NCBI GenBank assembly: GCA_035712145.1
Contig: DASTBI010000036.1
Span: 1-64,000, forward strand
DNA length: 64,000 nt
Reading direction: 5' to 3'
Source: Candidatus Eisenbacteria bacterium
GTDB lineage: Bacteria > Eisenbacteria > RBG-16-71-46
In this document: one piece after another, positions 37,286 to 46,597 of the stretch
How positions within the stretch are numbered: position 1 is the first letter of the stretch
Layout of the letters: every line of letters starts with the position of its first letter
Program-made: the position numbers and the translations under genes
The notes under the pieces: model-generated
What the model saw: the letters and a program-made list of their open reading frames with translations, nothing else
What the model was told of the DNA's origin: nothing
The model's database searches: none

Positions 37286-37651
37286 GTGCGACTCTTCCTC
37301 ATCCTCATCCTGGCCGCGGCCATCTGGTACGGGTGGAAGCAGTACCCGAAGATGGTCGAGCGGCGCCCCGCCCACGAAGCCGTGATCGAGAACCAGACAG
37401 GCGGGGACATCGAGCGCATCCGGCTCAAGGTCGGAGACCAGACGCTGGTCAAGGAGACGCTCGCCAATGGTGAGCGCGCCGTGCTGCCCTTCCGGGTCAA
37501 TCAGGACGCGGCGTTCAGCCTCGCCTGGAACACGCGAGCCGGCGAGCTCAACTGGTCGGGAGGCATGGTCCCCGCCGGACCCATGGTGCAGCGCCACGAA
37601 TTCCTCATCGACCACGAGAACCAGGTGCTCTACCGGGCGGTGAACAAGTAG
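37286..37651 (+). CDS. Small membrane-anchored protein of unknown function
   Basis: 121 aa, GTG start at 37286 with AAGGA about 10 bases upstream. One N-terminal helix (LFLILILAAAIWYGW) anchors a soluble beta-rich domain (EAVIENQTGGDIERIRLKVGD, later AFSLAWNTRAGELNWSGG) that is probably periplasmic. No cysteines or enzyme motifs. Convergent with the acyl-CoA ligase gene, five bases away. Family not recognised. Confidence 0.6.
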   Translation: MRLFLILILAAAIWYGWKQYPKMVERRPAHEAVIENQTGGDIERIRLKVGDQTLVKETLANGERAVLPFRVNQDAAFSLAWNTRAGELNWSGGMVPAGPMVQRHEFLIDHENQVLYRAVNK

Positions 37652-37656
37652 CCGGC

Positions 37657-39396
37657 TCAGGCGCTCGCGCGGCTCTTGCGGCCGGCTTCATCCTCTCCCA
37701 CGCCGTGGCGATGGATCTTTCCGGTCGTGGTCTTGGAGAACTCGTCGCGGCGCACGATCACGCGCTTCGCCCGCTTGTAGGGCGCGAGCGCCTGTCCGCG
37801 CACTTCGACTTCCCGGCGCAGGGTGCGCTCGATGAAGGCGTCGTCGAACACCACGCCCTCGAGTCGGGCCTGGGCCTCCAGGCGCGCCAGGTCGGGAAAG
37901 ACGTGCGCATGCACTTCCTCGCGCTCGCCGCTCGCGTCCCTCCCGCCCACCACCACCACCTCGGTGATGAAGGGTGAGTTCGCGAGCTGCGCCTCGACTT
38001 CCTCCGGATAGATCTTCTTGCCGGCGGCGGTCGCGATCATGTTCTTGAGTCTTCCGGAGATCCGCAGCCTTCCATCGGGCAGGAAGTGGCCAAGATCGCC
38101 GGTCGAGAACCAGCCGTCCTGCAGCACGGCGGCGGTGAGCTCGGGATCGCGGAAGTAGCCCTTCATCACGTTGGGCCCTTTCACCATGATCTCTCCGTCG
38201 CCGTCCTCGTCCGGATCGTTGATGCGCACGGTCACCCCGGGCAACGGCCATCCGACAGCGCCGGGATTGGGCCGGGGAGGCCGGTTGGCCGCCACCACCG
38301 GCGAGCACTCGGTGAGACCGTAGCCCTCGAGGATCGGCAGCCCCAGATCCACGAATCCCCAGAACACGTCGCCGGGAAGCGCGGCGGCGCCTGAGACGAG
38401 CAGCCGCAAGTGGTCGAGACCCGCGCGCCGCCGCAGCGCGCCGATCAGCGTGTGGCCGATCCTGCGCCCCGTCGCCTTGCGCACCCACCGTGTCACCGCG
38501 ATCAGCGTCTGCGCCAGAGCGCGCCGCGGTTGCGGCGCCTGGGAGACGCCGCGATGAATGCCGGCCAGCAGCTTCTCGTAGAGCAACGGCACGCCGAGCA
38601 GCAACGTCGCCTTCGACGTCGACAGATCTTCGCGAAGCTCGTTCGACTTCAGGCCGCGCGCGTATGCCACGCTGGCGCCGACTCGCAGCGGGCAGAGAAA
38701 GCCGCCGGTGCTCTCGAACGTGTGATGGAGTGGCAGCACCGAGAGGAAGCGATCCGCGGGACCGAACTCGAAGGCCTGGACCACCGCCTCCACGTTGTTC
38801 AGCAGATTCGCGTGCGTGAGCATCACGCCCTTGGCGCGCCCCGTCGTGCCCGACGTGAAGAGCAGCGCGGCGACATCGTCCGGGCTTCCAAGCTCGGGCA
38901 GCGGGCCTGCGTCCGGAAACCGCCGCTGGGCCGCGGACCACGAATCTTCGTCCGTTCCATCGAGATCCACCCGCTCGAGCTGTGCGAGGCGCGCCCGTCG
39001 CGCCGTCTCCATCGTGTTCCGCGATCGCTCCGACACGATCGCGTGGGTCGCGCCGGCGGTGGAGAGGATCTCTCCGGTCTCCTCGGACGTGAGCTGCATG
39101 TCGAGCGGGACGACCGTCGCGCCGGTCTCGAGCACCGCCAGGTAGGCCAGGCCCCACTCCGGCCGGTTCTCACTCTGGAGACCGACGCGGCTGCCGGGCG
39201 TGACTCCAGTCGCCTGGAGCAGCCGCGCGAAGGCGTGAACCGCGTGCGCCGCGTCCCGATACGTCACCGCCTCCCATCCCGCCGGAGCCCAGCGCAGCAG
39301 GAAAGGGGCGTCGCCGAACTCCTGGGCAGCCCGATCGATCAGCTGATGGATACGCGCCACGACCGGTGCATGAGCGGTCAGAGGTGGAGGATGCAC
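37657..39396 (-). CDS. AMP-forming long-chain acyl-CoA ligase-like protein
   Basis: 579 aa, GTG start at 39396. Adenylate-forming enzyme: P-loop LLFTSGTTGRAKGVMLTH (A3), A5 GYGLTECSPVV, A7 STGDLG, A8 GRLKNMI, and the A10 lysine in FSKTTTGKIHR. The A8-A10 spacing and the LDHLRLLVSGAAALPGD segment suit fatty acyl-CoA/FadD15-like members. Activates a carboxylic acid with ATP and CoA. Probably the last gene of the long minus-strand run starting at 48450. Confidence 0.88.
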   Translation of the reverse strand: MHPPPLTAHAPVVARIHQLIDRAAQEFGDAPFLLRWAPAGWEAVTYRDAAHAVHAFARLLQATGVTPGSRVGLQSENRPEWGLAYLAVLETGATVVPLDMQLTSEETGEILSTAGATHAIVSERSRNTMETARRARLAQLERVDLDGTDEDSWSAAQRRFPDAGPLPELGSPDDVAALLFTSGTTGRAKGVMLTHANLLNNVEAVVQAFEFGPADRFLSVLPLHHTFESTGGFLCPLRVGASVAYARGLKSNELREDLSTSKATLLLGVPLLYEKLLAGIHRGVSQAPQPRRALAQTLIAVTRWVRKATGRRIGHTLIGALRRRAGLDHLRLLVSGAAALPGDVFWGFVDLGLPILEGYGLTECSPVVAANRPPRPNPGAVGWPLPGVTVRINDPDEDGDGEIMVKGPNVMKGYFRDPELTAAVLQDGWFSTGDLGHFLPDGRLRISGRLKNMIATAAGKKIYPEEVEAQLANSPFITEVVVVGGRDASGEREEVHAHVFPDLARLEAQARLEGVVFDDAFIERTLRREVEVRGQALAPYKRAKRVIVRRDEFSKTTTGKIHRHGVGEDEAGRKSRASA

Positions 39397-39451
39397 GAGA
39401 TCGACGGTAGCACCGGCCTCGAGGCGCTCACAATCCCCGAGAATGCCGGCG

Positions 39452-40144
39452 CTAACGCTTGCGCGCCACCATCAGGTGCGCGATGACCTCGCGCGGCTCG
39501 AACCAGACGCGATCGAGCACGTCGAATCCGAGCTGGAGCACGACGTAGAGCAAGCGGATGGGAATCTCGGTCAGAACACGCAGGGGTCCGTGATTGACGC
39601 GGTTGAGCACAGCGATGGCCGAGAGGCCGACGCGCGCCATCAGGCCGCCGATCGGGATCGCGTCCACCACCTCGAATCCCTCCTCCTCGAGCAGCATGGC
39701 GGCCGCCGTTTTCGTGAAGCGGAAGTAGTCCGGAGCCCAGGGGTCGTGCGGAAGCATCTGCGTGAAGTCGAGGAGCGCCATCCCGCCGCTTCGCAGCACC
39801 CGCCGGCTTTCCGCCAGGAAGGCTCGCGGCTCCGGCAGGTAGTTGAGCAGCGAGAGTGACAGCAGCGTGTCGAACGACTCGTCGCGGAAGGGCAGCGCCT
39901 CGGCGCGCGCGAAAGCCTCAGGCTGACGATCGGGAGTGCGGGAGAGATCCCGCGAGCCGGGAAGATCGACGCCGATGTAGGACGCCACTCTCCCAGCCAG
40001 GACCGAAGCGAACGGCTTGGAGCCGCAGCCGACGTCCAGCAGCCTTCCGCGCGCGTGCGGACGCGCACGCTCGAGCGCCGCCACGATGCGGTGGCGCACC
40101 AGCCAGTTGAACCTCCAGAACGCCCATTTGCCCGCGCCCTTCAA
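39452..40144 (-). CDS. Class I SAM-dependent methyltransferase
   Basis: 230 aa from a TTG at 40144 (TTGA overlap with the preceding stop and a GGAG 8 bases upstream); a GTG at 40153 is the alternative. SAM-binding motif I LLDVGCGSKPFASVLA, then the acidic VDLPGSRD, ALPFRDESFDTLLSLSLLNYLPEP and LLDFTQMLP. Methyltransf_11 type. The C-terminus has a hydrophobic helix (PIRLLYVVLQLGFDVLDRV) that may associate with the membrane. It follows a deacetylase-like gene, so a glycolipid or surface-sugar substrate is conceivable, but this is inference. Confidence 0.83.
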   Translation of the reverse strand: MKGAGKWAFWRFNWLVRHRIVAALERARPHARGRLLDVGCGSKPFASVLAGRVASYIGVDLPGSRDLSRTPDRQPEAFARAEALPFRDESFDTLLSLSLLNYLPEPRAFLAESRRVLRSGGMALLDFTQMLPHDPWAPDYFRFTKTAAAMLLEEEGFEVVDAIPIGGLMARVGLSAIAVLNRVNHGPLRVLTEIPIRLLYVVLQLGFDVLDRVWFEPREVIAHLMVARKR

Positions 40145-41403
40145 TGCTGCCACTCCAGGAGGTACTCGCCGGGATCGAGCGCGGCCACGGCGTGGCCCTC
40201 TTCGAGCCGCAGATCGACTCCGGAGGTGGAGCCCTCGCGGACGACCGCGCGCCGTGCCGCGGCTGGCATCGGCACGCGCACCGAAGACCGGCCAGGTCCG
40301 TAGCTTCTGACCAGGGCGCCGCGGCTGCCGATCGGGCGTGACGACCATCCCCGCTCCGACAGCGCGCGCACCTCGGCGTCGGTGAGGAACGTCGCGCCGT
40401 CGGCCATGAGCCGGGACAGCAGGTCGCGCAAAGCGCCGCGACCCGCTTCGGACCAGGCCGCGTCGAGGTGCGCGTAGTTGACGCGGTGGGTGCTGATGAC
40501 CGCAGGCTGACCGCGACTCCAGGCGGCGCGGGCCCCCGCATGCGCGCGCACGGCGCCCACCGGCGATCGGACGTCCGTACCACCACGAGGCTCGAAGGCG
40601 ATGCGAGCCGGCATGTAGAAGCGCGTTCCGCTGGGATCCGGCCAGCGCGTCTGGTGAAACCACCGGCGCGCGCGCGCGAAGCTTCCCGCTTGCTCCCCGA
40701 GACCCTGGACGATGCGTATGCCGAGCCTCTCCGCGTCGGCTTCGAGCGACTCGTCCCACCGGTAGTCGGGAGGACAGATCGACGCGGGATCACGCTTGAA
40801 GAGCACTCGGAAGTGCTCGACCGCGCGCACCAGGTTCCTCACTCGAACGTCCTTCGGCTCGCTGGGATCGTATTCGCCGCTCGTCTCCACCGCCTGGCAC
40901 ACCAGGACTTCGTTCTGATGCGCGCGCCGCGCGTCGGCGCTTCCGTGTCGCAACGCCTGAAGCCACGCGGTGACCGGCAGGTGATGCAATCCGTGCAGCT
41001 CGCCCCACCAGACGCCCGCCTCCTGCGCCTTCTGGACCTCTTGCCACAGTCCCGGCCGGCGCCAGCGCGGCGGGAATTCGGGGAGCATCACCATCGGCAG
41101 CTCATCGACCTCGAACCGTGGAGGCGCGAGCCGGGCGTAGTCGGGAGCACCCATGATGGTGTTGGCCTGCCACACGGGCGGAAAGCCATCGCCGCCGCGA
41201 AACTCGAGCAAGGTCTGGGCGAGGCGGGCGACATCCGCGGCACTCTCGAGCGTGGACCGCCCGTAGTGACGGCCGGCGGTGGAGCGCCACGCCGGCGTGT
41301 CGGCCATCGCGCGGTACGCCTGGTCGTCGGGAACCCATGCGCAGAGTCCCCAGTCGTCGCTCTCGAAGACGACCGCCTTCAGGCGGCCCCAGTCCACCTT
41401 CAC
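40141..41403 (-). CDS. Polysaccharide-deacetylase-fold protein
   Basis: 420 aa, GTG start at 41403. The N-terminal VVFESDDWGLC matches the S-D-D-W-G opening of a NodB-like/glycoside-hydrolase-deacetylase TIM-barrel branch. The metal-site candidates are the two Asp and the later ELHGLHHLP histidines. ICPPDYRWDESLEADAERLG and VISTHRVNY are the expected later strands. An additional beta-rich domain fills the last 100 residues. Not a canonical NodB (no HxxxH in the classical position), so the reaction is uncertain. No signal peptide; probably cytoplasmic. Confidence 0.6.
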   Translation of the reverse strand: MKVDWGRLKAVVFESDDWGLCAWVPDDQAYRAMADTPAWRSTAGRHYGRSTLESAADVARLAQTLLEFRGGDGFPPVWQANTIMGAPDYARLAPPRFEVDELPMVMLPEFPPRWRRPGLWQEVQKAQEAGVWWGELHGLHHLPVTAWLQALRHGSADARRAHQNEVLVCQAVETSGEYDPSEPKDVRVRNLVRAVEHFRVLFKRDPASICPPDYRWDESLEADAERLGIRIVQGLGEQAGSFARARRWFHQTRWPDPSGTRFYMPARIAFEPRGGTDVRSPVGAVRAHAGARAAWSRGQPAVISTHRVNYAHLDAAWSEAGRGALRDLLSRLMADGATFLTDAEVRALSERGWSSRPIGSRGALVRSYGPGRSSVRVPMPAAARRAVVREGSTSGVDLRLEEGHAVAALDPGEYLLEWQH

Positions 41404-41422
41404 CCGCGGATTCCGCTGGTCG

Positions 41423-42073
41423 TCATCGAGCCGTCCCGCGAGCCGCTTCGCCCAGGGCCTGTTCGAGGGCGTGGCCCAGCGCGCGCAGCTGCCGGTCGAA
41501 GAAGTGCGACGCGTCGGGAATCCGGATCAGCGTCTTGGGATCGGCCCAGCTCGGGAATTCCCGCTCGAGATCGCCGGGAGGACACGTGGCATCGGCCAGT
41601 CCCTGGATCACGAGCTTGGGCACCGGGCAATGACGCAGAACTTCGAAACCCGAGCGTTTGACGGGTGGAGCGACGAGGATCAGGCGCTCGATCGCCGGGT
41701 CCGATGCGGCGAGCCGCGCGGCCACCCACGAGCCGAACGAGAACCCGGCCAGCCATGTGCGCGCTCCGGGAAAACGCTCACGCATCCAGCGGACCGCGGC
41801 GCGCGCGTCCTCGAGCTCGCCGCGGCCTTCGTCGTAGGCGCCCTCGCTGCTCCCGACGCCGCGGAAATTGAAGCGCAGCACTTCCGCGCCCAGCTCGTGC
41901 AGCGTGGACGCGACGCGGTGCACCACCTTGTTGTGCAGCGTGCCGCCGTAACTCGGGTGCGGATGGCAGACCACGGCGGTGAGCGCATGGGGTCTGCCTT
42001 CACGTTCCTGGAGCGCGCCTTCGAGCGCTCCCGCCGGACCCGCGATCGTCAGCTGCCTGAGGCGAGTGACCAT
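41423..42073 (-). CDS. Alpha/beta hydrolase (dienelactone-hydrolase-like)
   Basis: 216 aa. Oxyanion region VVCHPHPSYGGTLHNKV, nucleophile elbow GFSFGSW (Ser), acid in IQGLADATCP (Asp) and histidine in DASHFF form a complete triad. The FNFRGVGSSEGAYDEGRGE segment is typical of small YqiA/DLH-like hydrolases. Substrate unknown. Start at the ATG at 42073, 12 bases after the hypothetical gene and 19 bases before the deacetylase-like gene. Confidence 0.82.
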   Translation of the reverse strand: MVTRLRQLTIAGPAGALEGALQEREGRPHALTAVVCHPHPSYGGTLHNKVVHRVASTLHELGAEVLRFNFRGVGSSEGAYDEGRGELEDARAAVRWMRERFPGARTWLAGFSFGSWVAARLAASDPAIERLILVAPPVKRSGFEVLRHCPVPKLVIQGLADATCPPGDLEREFPSWADPKTLIRIPDASHFFDRQLRALGHALEQALGEAARGTAR

Positions 42074-42085
42074 GCCACGCCCGGG

Positions 42086-42661
42086 CTAGCGCCGGGCTTT
42101 GGAGGCAGGGAACCGCGCGCGCAAATTCTCCGCAAGCTGCGAGTCGAGGGTCGCGAAGTTGAGTCCCCGGCCTTCGCCGAGCGCCAGCAGGCAGCCCGAG
42201 TCCACCATCCACTCCTCGAGACCGAGCGGGGTGGTCTCTTCGAAGTCCACCAGATCGGACGAGATGCGGCCCGGGAAGACTTCGAACTCGTCGTTCCACT
42301 CGGTGACCAGATAGAGCTCGTCCTGTCCGCCGAACAATCCGAGCGACGAGAAGCGGTCCAGCTCTCCGGGCGTGAGCAGCAGCGCCCCGCGATGGGTCAT
42401 GTAGCGGATGCCCTCGGCGCGCAGGCGGCGGCGAGTCATCGGCACCTCCCCGGGGCGCTCGTTTCCATCGAGCACCGCCAGGGCCGCGAGCTGGAAATCG
42501 GGCAGCAGATCGACGGTGTCGAGCACGTCGGGGATGGAGACCGTGAGCCGGCCACTGGCGATTCGATCCGTCACGAGCGGGGTTCCATAGGGTTCGTCAT
42601 GGATGGCGCCGGCGCGTAGCGTACCACGGGAGCCGCGCGTCGAGACGCGCCGTCCTTTCAC
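42086..42661 (-). CDS. Hypothetical protein
   Basis: 191 aa from the second of two tandem GTG codons (42661), which overlaps the Nramp stop as GTGA. Soluble, mixed composition, with an acidic, aromatic-rich C-terminal half (DELYLVTEWNDEFEVFPGRIS, then VDFEETTPLGLEEWMVDSG). No cysteine motif, helix-turn-helix or membrane segment; no family recognised. Its tight coupling to the Nramp-UspA gene is the only clue to function. Confidence 0.6.
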   Translation of the reverse strand: MKGRRVSTRGSRGTLRAGAIHDEPYGTPLVTDRIASGRLTVSIPDVLDTVDLLPDFQLAALAVLDGNERPGEVPMTRRRLRAEGIRYMTHRGALLLTPGELDRFSSLGLFGGQDELYLVTEWNDEFEVFPGRISSDLVDFEETTPLGLEEWMVDSGCLLALGEGRGLNFATLDSQLAENLRARFPASKARR

Positions 42662-44739
42662 CACGAGCGTCCCGACCCGGAGGACGGCGGCGTGACGGAG
42701 GGCGGCGAGCCCCCGGGAGGAACCGTGAGCACCGGACAGCTCACGCGGTGCCGAAGCCCCGAGGAGGTCGCTCCAAAGACCAGGTCCTGCAGCAGACCGT
42801 GGCCGTGCGAGCCCGTGATGAGCAGATCGGCCTCGGTTTGCCTGACCAGGCGCGCCAGCTCCGACTTCACGTCGCCGAAGCCGAGGTGAGTCTCGGTGTC
42901 GAATCCGTGCGAACGGAAGTCCTGGGCGAGCTTCTCGAGCGCGGCATGGTCGCCTCGGCTCTCGAGGTCCGAGCTCTCGTCGCCCAGATAGCGTCCCGCC
43001 GCGCTCTCCACGACGTGGAGCAGGATCAGCTTGAGATTGGGACCGCCAAGATGCGCGCGCACGTGCCGGAGCACGGCCTCGTCGGCCGCTCCCATCTCGA
43101 GCGCGACCGCCACGCGCCGGTACGTGTCGCTCACCACGGCCGGCGCCACCGCCGGCGCCATCGGCTCATCGGTCCCGATCCGTCGCGATCCGGCGGCGAC
43201 CACGGTGGCCGGCTCGAGCGCGGGACGAAGCCATCCTGGCCGGAAGCGGCGCACGAGCGGCTCGGCGATCACGTAGAGCAGGAGCAGAGCCAGCGCCAGG
43301 ACCACGGGAACCACCACCAACCTGAGCATCCACGCGTTGGGACCCGCGGCTTCGAACCAGCCGGAGACTTCCTGAACGACGAGATTGACGTTGAGGCCCA
43401 CGATGATGGTCGCGGCGAGGACGGCCAGCACGATGACCCACGGCCGGTTGGCGAACTCGCCCATCTTCTCCTTGTCGCTGGTGAAGGCGATGAGCGGGAT
43501 GACCGCGAACGAGAGCTGCAGGCTCAGCACCACCTGCGAGAGGACCAGCAAGTCGTCGACCGAGTCGGTGCCTTTGATCACGATGAAGAGCACCGCGGGA
43601 ATGATCGCGAGCCCGCGGCTGATCAGCCGGCGCAGCCACGGTTGGATGCGGATCCGGAGGAAGCCTTCCATGACGATCTGCCCGGCGAGCGTCCCGGTGA
43701 TGGTGCTGGACTGCCCGGAGCACAGCAGCGCCACCGCGAAGAGCACCGAGGCCAGCGAGGTCCCGAGCAGCGGCGCCAGCAGGCGATGCGCGTCCTCGAG
43801 CCGCGCCACCTCCTGGTGGCCGCTGTGATGAAAGACCGCTGCGGCCAGGATGAGGATCCCGGCGTTGACGAAGAGCGCGCAGTTCAGCGCGACCACCGAG
43901 TCCACCAGGTTCATGCGGCAGGCTTCGCGCTTGCCGGCCACCGAGTTCTGCACCGCGCGACTCTGCACGAGCGCGCTGTGGAGGTAGAGGTTGTGAGGCA
44001 TCACCGTGGCGCCCAGGATGCCCATGGCGATGTAGAGCGACGTCCCGTCGAGGCCGAGCGCGCGGATTCCTCCTCCCGGCGCGCGCTCGAACAGGCTCGG
44101 CTGGCCCAGCTCGTTGCGCGGAATGAAGCCCGAGAGAATCGCCGCGATCGAAGGCTTGGAGAGCAGCATCTCGATCGCGAAGCAGACGCCGATCGTGGCC
44201 ACCAGCGTGATGATGAAAGCTTCCATCCGCCGCATGCCGAGCCGCGAGAGCGCGAGCAGGAGCAACACGTCGAGCGCGGTGATGGTCACGCCCCACAGCA
44301 GCGGAAGGCCGAACAGCAGCTTGAGGCCGATCGCCGCCCCGAGCACCTCGGCGAGGTCGCAGGCCACGATCGCGATCTCGCACAGGATCCAGAGCGGGAA
44401 TGCCATGAACGACGGGTAGTAGTCCCGGCACGCCTGCGCCAGGTCCTTGCCGGTCACCACGCCGAGACGCGCCGAGAGCGTCTGCAGCAGGACCGCCATC
44501 AGGTTGCTCATCAGCAGGACCCAGATCAGCTGATAGCCGAACTTGGCGCCGCCCGCGAGGTCGGTCGCCCAGTTTCCGGGGTCCATGTAGCCCACGCTCA
44601 CCAGGTACGCGGGACCGGCGAACGCGAAGAGCCGCCGGATCCAGGTGCCGGTCGGCACCTGCACCGTGCGATGGACCTCGGACAGAGAGACGTTCTGCCC
44701 GGCATCGTCGCTGGTGCGCCGCCGCTTCGGATCACGCAT
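42658..44739 (-). CDS. Nramp-family divalent metal transporter fused to a UspA domain
   Basis: 693 aa. Residues about 35-525 form an 11-helix Nramp/MntH core: the metal-binding DPGN in TM1 (53-56) and MPHN in TM6 (247-250), both essential in the family for Mn2+/Fe2+ transport. Residues about 555-670 are a universal-stress-protein domain (RRVAVALEMGAADEAVLRHVRAHL and LLITGSHGHGLLQDLVFG) whose ATP-type glycine motif GxxGHG is visible. The tail is Pro/Ser/Gly-rich. It directly follows its probable regulator gene with an 8-base overlap. The UspA domain may gate transport in response to nucleotide or stress. Confidence 0.92.
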   Translation of the reverse strand: MRDPKRRRTSDDAGQNVSLSEVHRTVQVPTGTWIRRLFAFAGPAYLVSVGYMDPGNWATDLAGGAKFGYQLIWVLLMSNLMAVLLQTLSARLGVVTGKDLAQACRDYYPSFMAFPLWILCEIAIVACDLAEVLGAAIGLKLLFGLPLLWGVTITALDVLLLLALSRLGMRRMEAFIITLVATIGVCFAIEMLLSKPSIAAILSGFIPRNELGQPSLFERAPGGGIRALGLDGTSLYIAMGILGATVMPHNLYLHSALVQSRAVQNSVAGKREACRMNLVDSVVALNCALFVNAGILILAAAVFHHSGHQEVARLEDAHRLLAPLLGTSLASVLFAVALLCSGQSSTITGTLAGQIVMEGFLRIRIQPWLRRLISRGLAIIPAVLFIVIKGTDSVDDLLVLSQVVLSLQLSFAVIPLIAFTSDKEKMGEFANRPWVIVLAVLAATIIVGLNVNLVVQEVSGWFEAAGPNAWMLRLVVVPVVLALALLLLYVIAEPLVRRFRPGWLRPALEPATVVAAGSRRIGTDEPMAPAVAPAVVSDTYRRVAVALEMGAADEAVLRHVRAHLGGPNLKLILLHVVESAAGRYLGDESSDLESRGDHAALEKLAQDFRSHGFDTETHLGFGDVKSELARLVRQTEADLLITGSHGHGLLQDLVFGATSSGLRHRVSCPVLTVPPGGSPPSVTPPSSGSGRSW

Positions 44740-45409
44740 CGCGCTCTCCCTTCACACGGTCGACCATGACGCCGTCGAGACCCTGGCCTCCCATCGCGAA
44801 GCGCCTGCGCGCCACCTCGACCTCGAACAGGTCGTCATGCATCCGCACCGCGCGCATGCGCACCGTGGCCCCTGGAACGAGACCGACCTCCTTCCAGCGC
44901 GCCATGCGCTGCGGGTCGGCGTCGCGAATCTCCCGCACCCGGGCCGATTCGCCCGCGCCCAGCGAGGCCAGAGGACGCAGCGAGCGGCGGCGCAGGCGTC
45001 CGTGGCGATCGGGAATCGGGTGCCCGTGCGGGTCCTCCTGCGGATGCCCGGCCACGCGATCCATGGCGCGCAGCACGCGGTCGCTCACGTGGTGCTCGAG
45101 GATCTCCGCATCCTCGTGCACTTCCGACCAGTCGAAGCCCAGCACCTTCACGAGAAACGACTCGAGGATGCGATGCCGTCGCACCAGATCGAGCGCCAGG
45201 CGCCGGCCCGCCGCGGTGAGCCGTGCGCCACGGCCCGGCAGCAACGTCACCAGTCCGTCGCCGGCGAGACGACGCAGCATGTTGGTCGTGGACGGCGCCG
45301 AGACGCCGAGCCGCGAGGCCACACTCGACGTCGCGACCACCGTCCCTTCTCCCCCGAGCGCGTACAGGGCCTTCACGTAGTCCTGCCGCGCGCGTGTCGA
45401 CTTTTTCAT
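44732..45409 (-). CDS. DtxR/MntR-family metal-dependent transcriptional repressor
   Basis: 225 aa. N-terminal winged helix-turn-helix (ASRLGVSAPSTTNMLRRLAGDGLV), metal-binding and dimerisation helix (RRHRILESFLVKVLGFDWSEVHEDAEILEHHVSDRVL, with conserved Glu/His residues), and a C-terminal FeoA/SH3-like domain (GESARVREIRDADPQRMARWKEVGLVPG). Responds to Mn2+ or Fe2+. Encoded immediately after the porin-like gene and before the Nramp-UspA transporter. The palindromes at 48479-48514 upstream of the first gene are likely binding sites, giving autorepression of the operon. Confidence 0.92.
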   Translation of the reverse strand: MKKSTRARQDYVKALYALGGEGTVVATSSVASRLGVSAPSTTNMLRRLAGDGLVTLLPGRGARLTAAGRRLALDLVRRHRILESFLVKVLGFDWSEVHEDAEILEHHVSDRVLRAMDRVAGHPQEDPHGHPIPDRHGRLRRRSLRPLASLGAGESARVREIRDADPQRMARWKEVGLVPGATVRMRAVRMHDDLFEVEVARRRFAMGGQGLDGVMVDRVKGERDA

Positions 45410-45418
45410 TCCATCTCC

Positions 45419-46597
45419 TCAGAAGTACGAAGCGAGGCCGAGCTGCACCTGGCCGACGTTGGAGAGATTGTTGAAGCGGTCTCGCGACTCGCCGCGCATC
45501 CAGGCGAGCTTGATCACCGATGACGCCAGAGGCCGGAAGTTGAGTCCCAGCGTGATGCTGCGGAAGGAGTCCCCGGCCAGGTCCCGGTCGAAGTCGACGG
45601 CATCGACCCGCGCGGCCGCGGTGAACCACGAATCCGGAAGGCCGGGGATCAGGGCGCGGCCGAATCCGTGACTGGCTTCCGCGTAGAACCCGTACTGCCG
45701 GGACGCGAACAACCCGGTGAGACCGTCCGGCACGTCCACCTCGACCAAAGCGCCTTCGGCGGACAGCGCGAATCCGAACGCCTTGGCGTACGCATCGAGA
45801 ACCCCCGCGGTCAGGTCCTGCCGCTCCTCGACCTCGACCCCTTCGATCCGCCAGCTGTTCCATGCGCCGTGGTAGCCGGAGAGTCCGATCCCGAGCTTCT
45901 CCGAGGGACTCCACTCCGTCCTGCCCACGAAGGCGGGCGACGCGTTCGCATCCTCGAAGTTCCTGCGACCGGCGGACAGGCGGGTTCCTTCGGGAGACTC
46001 CAATATCACGCCGTCGCGAAAACCCGTGACCGTGTAGAGCTCGTAGGTCTGGCGCGAGCCTCCCGGCATCGTGAAGTCCCCGAACGCGCCGAGGCCAGGC
46101 TGCGACAGCACCACGCCGAGCAGCTCGGTGGGCGCGACCGGCCGCCGCGGGAGCTCGTTTCTCGGGCCGTCGTGAGTCAGGTTGTAGCGGCCGAGCGGCA
46201 GCAGCAGGAGCCCGCCGCGCAGGTTGACCGCCCGGTGCAGGAGCAGGTCGAGCTGCGCCAGCTCCACGATCACTTCTTCGCCGCCTTCCTCGAACTCGAC
46301 TTCGCTGAACACCCTCACGCGATCGCTCAGCGACGTGGACGCGAGCAGATTCCAGCGGGTCAGCTCGAAGCCGAGCTCGGTGGTGGCGCCGTCCTCACGC
46401 TCCCAGGTTCCGTTCGCCTCGAGATAGCCACCCAGCGCGATCCGCCCGAAGAGTCCGGTGAGGCGCGAGCGATCGTCGGCGCCGCCCGCCACCAGCGGCC
46501 GCACGTCCGCGCTGTCGGACTGGGCCATCACGTGAGGTGCCATGACCAGACCCATGACCACCGCCATCATGGTCACTCGGGCGCGGCCGGGGATCAT
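45419..46597 (-). CDS. Outer-membrane porin-like protein of the metal operon
   Basis: 392 aa from the ATG at 46597 (ATGA overlap with the preceding stop). A signal peptide, MMAVVMGLVMAPHVMAQ, is followed by a mature protein rich in alternating strands (FGRIALGGYLEANGTWERED, RVRVFSEVEFEEGGEE) and ending in the aromatic LGLASYF, a typical barrel-assembly C-terminus. Resembles phosphate-selective porin O/P-like proteins in outline. Within this operon a role in bringing metal or ligand across the outer membrane is plausible but unproven. Confidence 0.75.
   Translation of the reverse strand: MIPGRARVTMMAVVMGLVMAPHVMAQSDSADVRPLVAGGADDRSRLTGLFGRIALGGYLEANGTWEREDGATTELGFELTRWNLLASTSLSDRVRVFSEVEFEEGGEEVIVELAQLDLLLHRAVNLRGGLLLLPLGRYNLTHDGPRNELPRRPVAPTELLGVVLSQPGLGAFGDFTMPGGSRQTYELYTVTGFRDGVILESPEGTRLSAGRRNFEDANASPAFVGRTEWSPSEKLGIGLSGYHGAWNSWRIEGVEVEERQDLTAGVLDAYAKAFGFALSAEGALVEVDVPDGLTGLFASRQYGFYAEASHGFGRALIPGLPDSWFTAAARVDAVDFDRDLAGDSFRSITLGLNFRPLASSVIKLAWMRGESRDRFNNLSNVGQVQLGLASYF

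Noticed and set aside
42748-44769. 673-codon plus-strand frame opposite the Nramp-UspA gene
   Set aside because: Shadow frame; the minus-strand product has clear DPGN, MPHN and UspA motifs.
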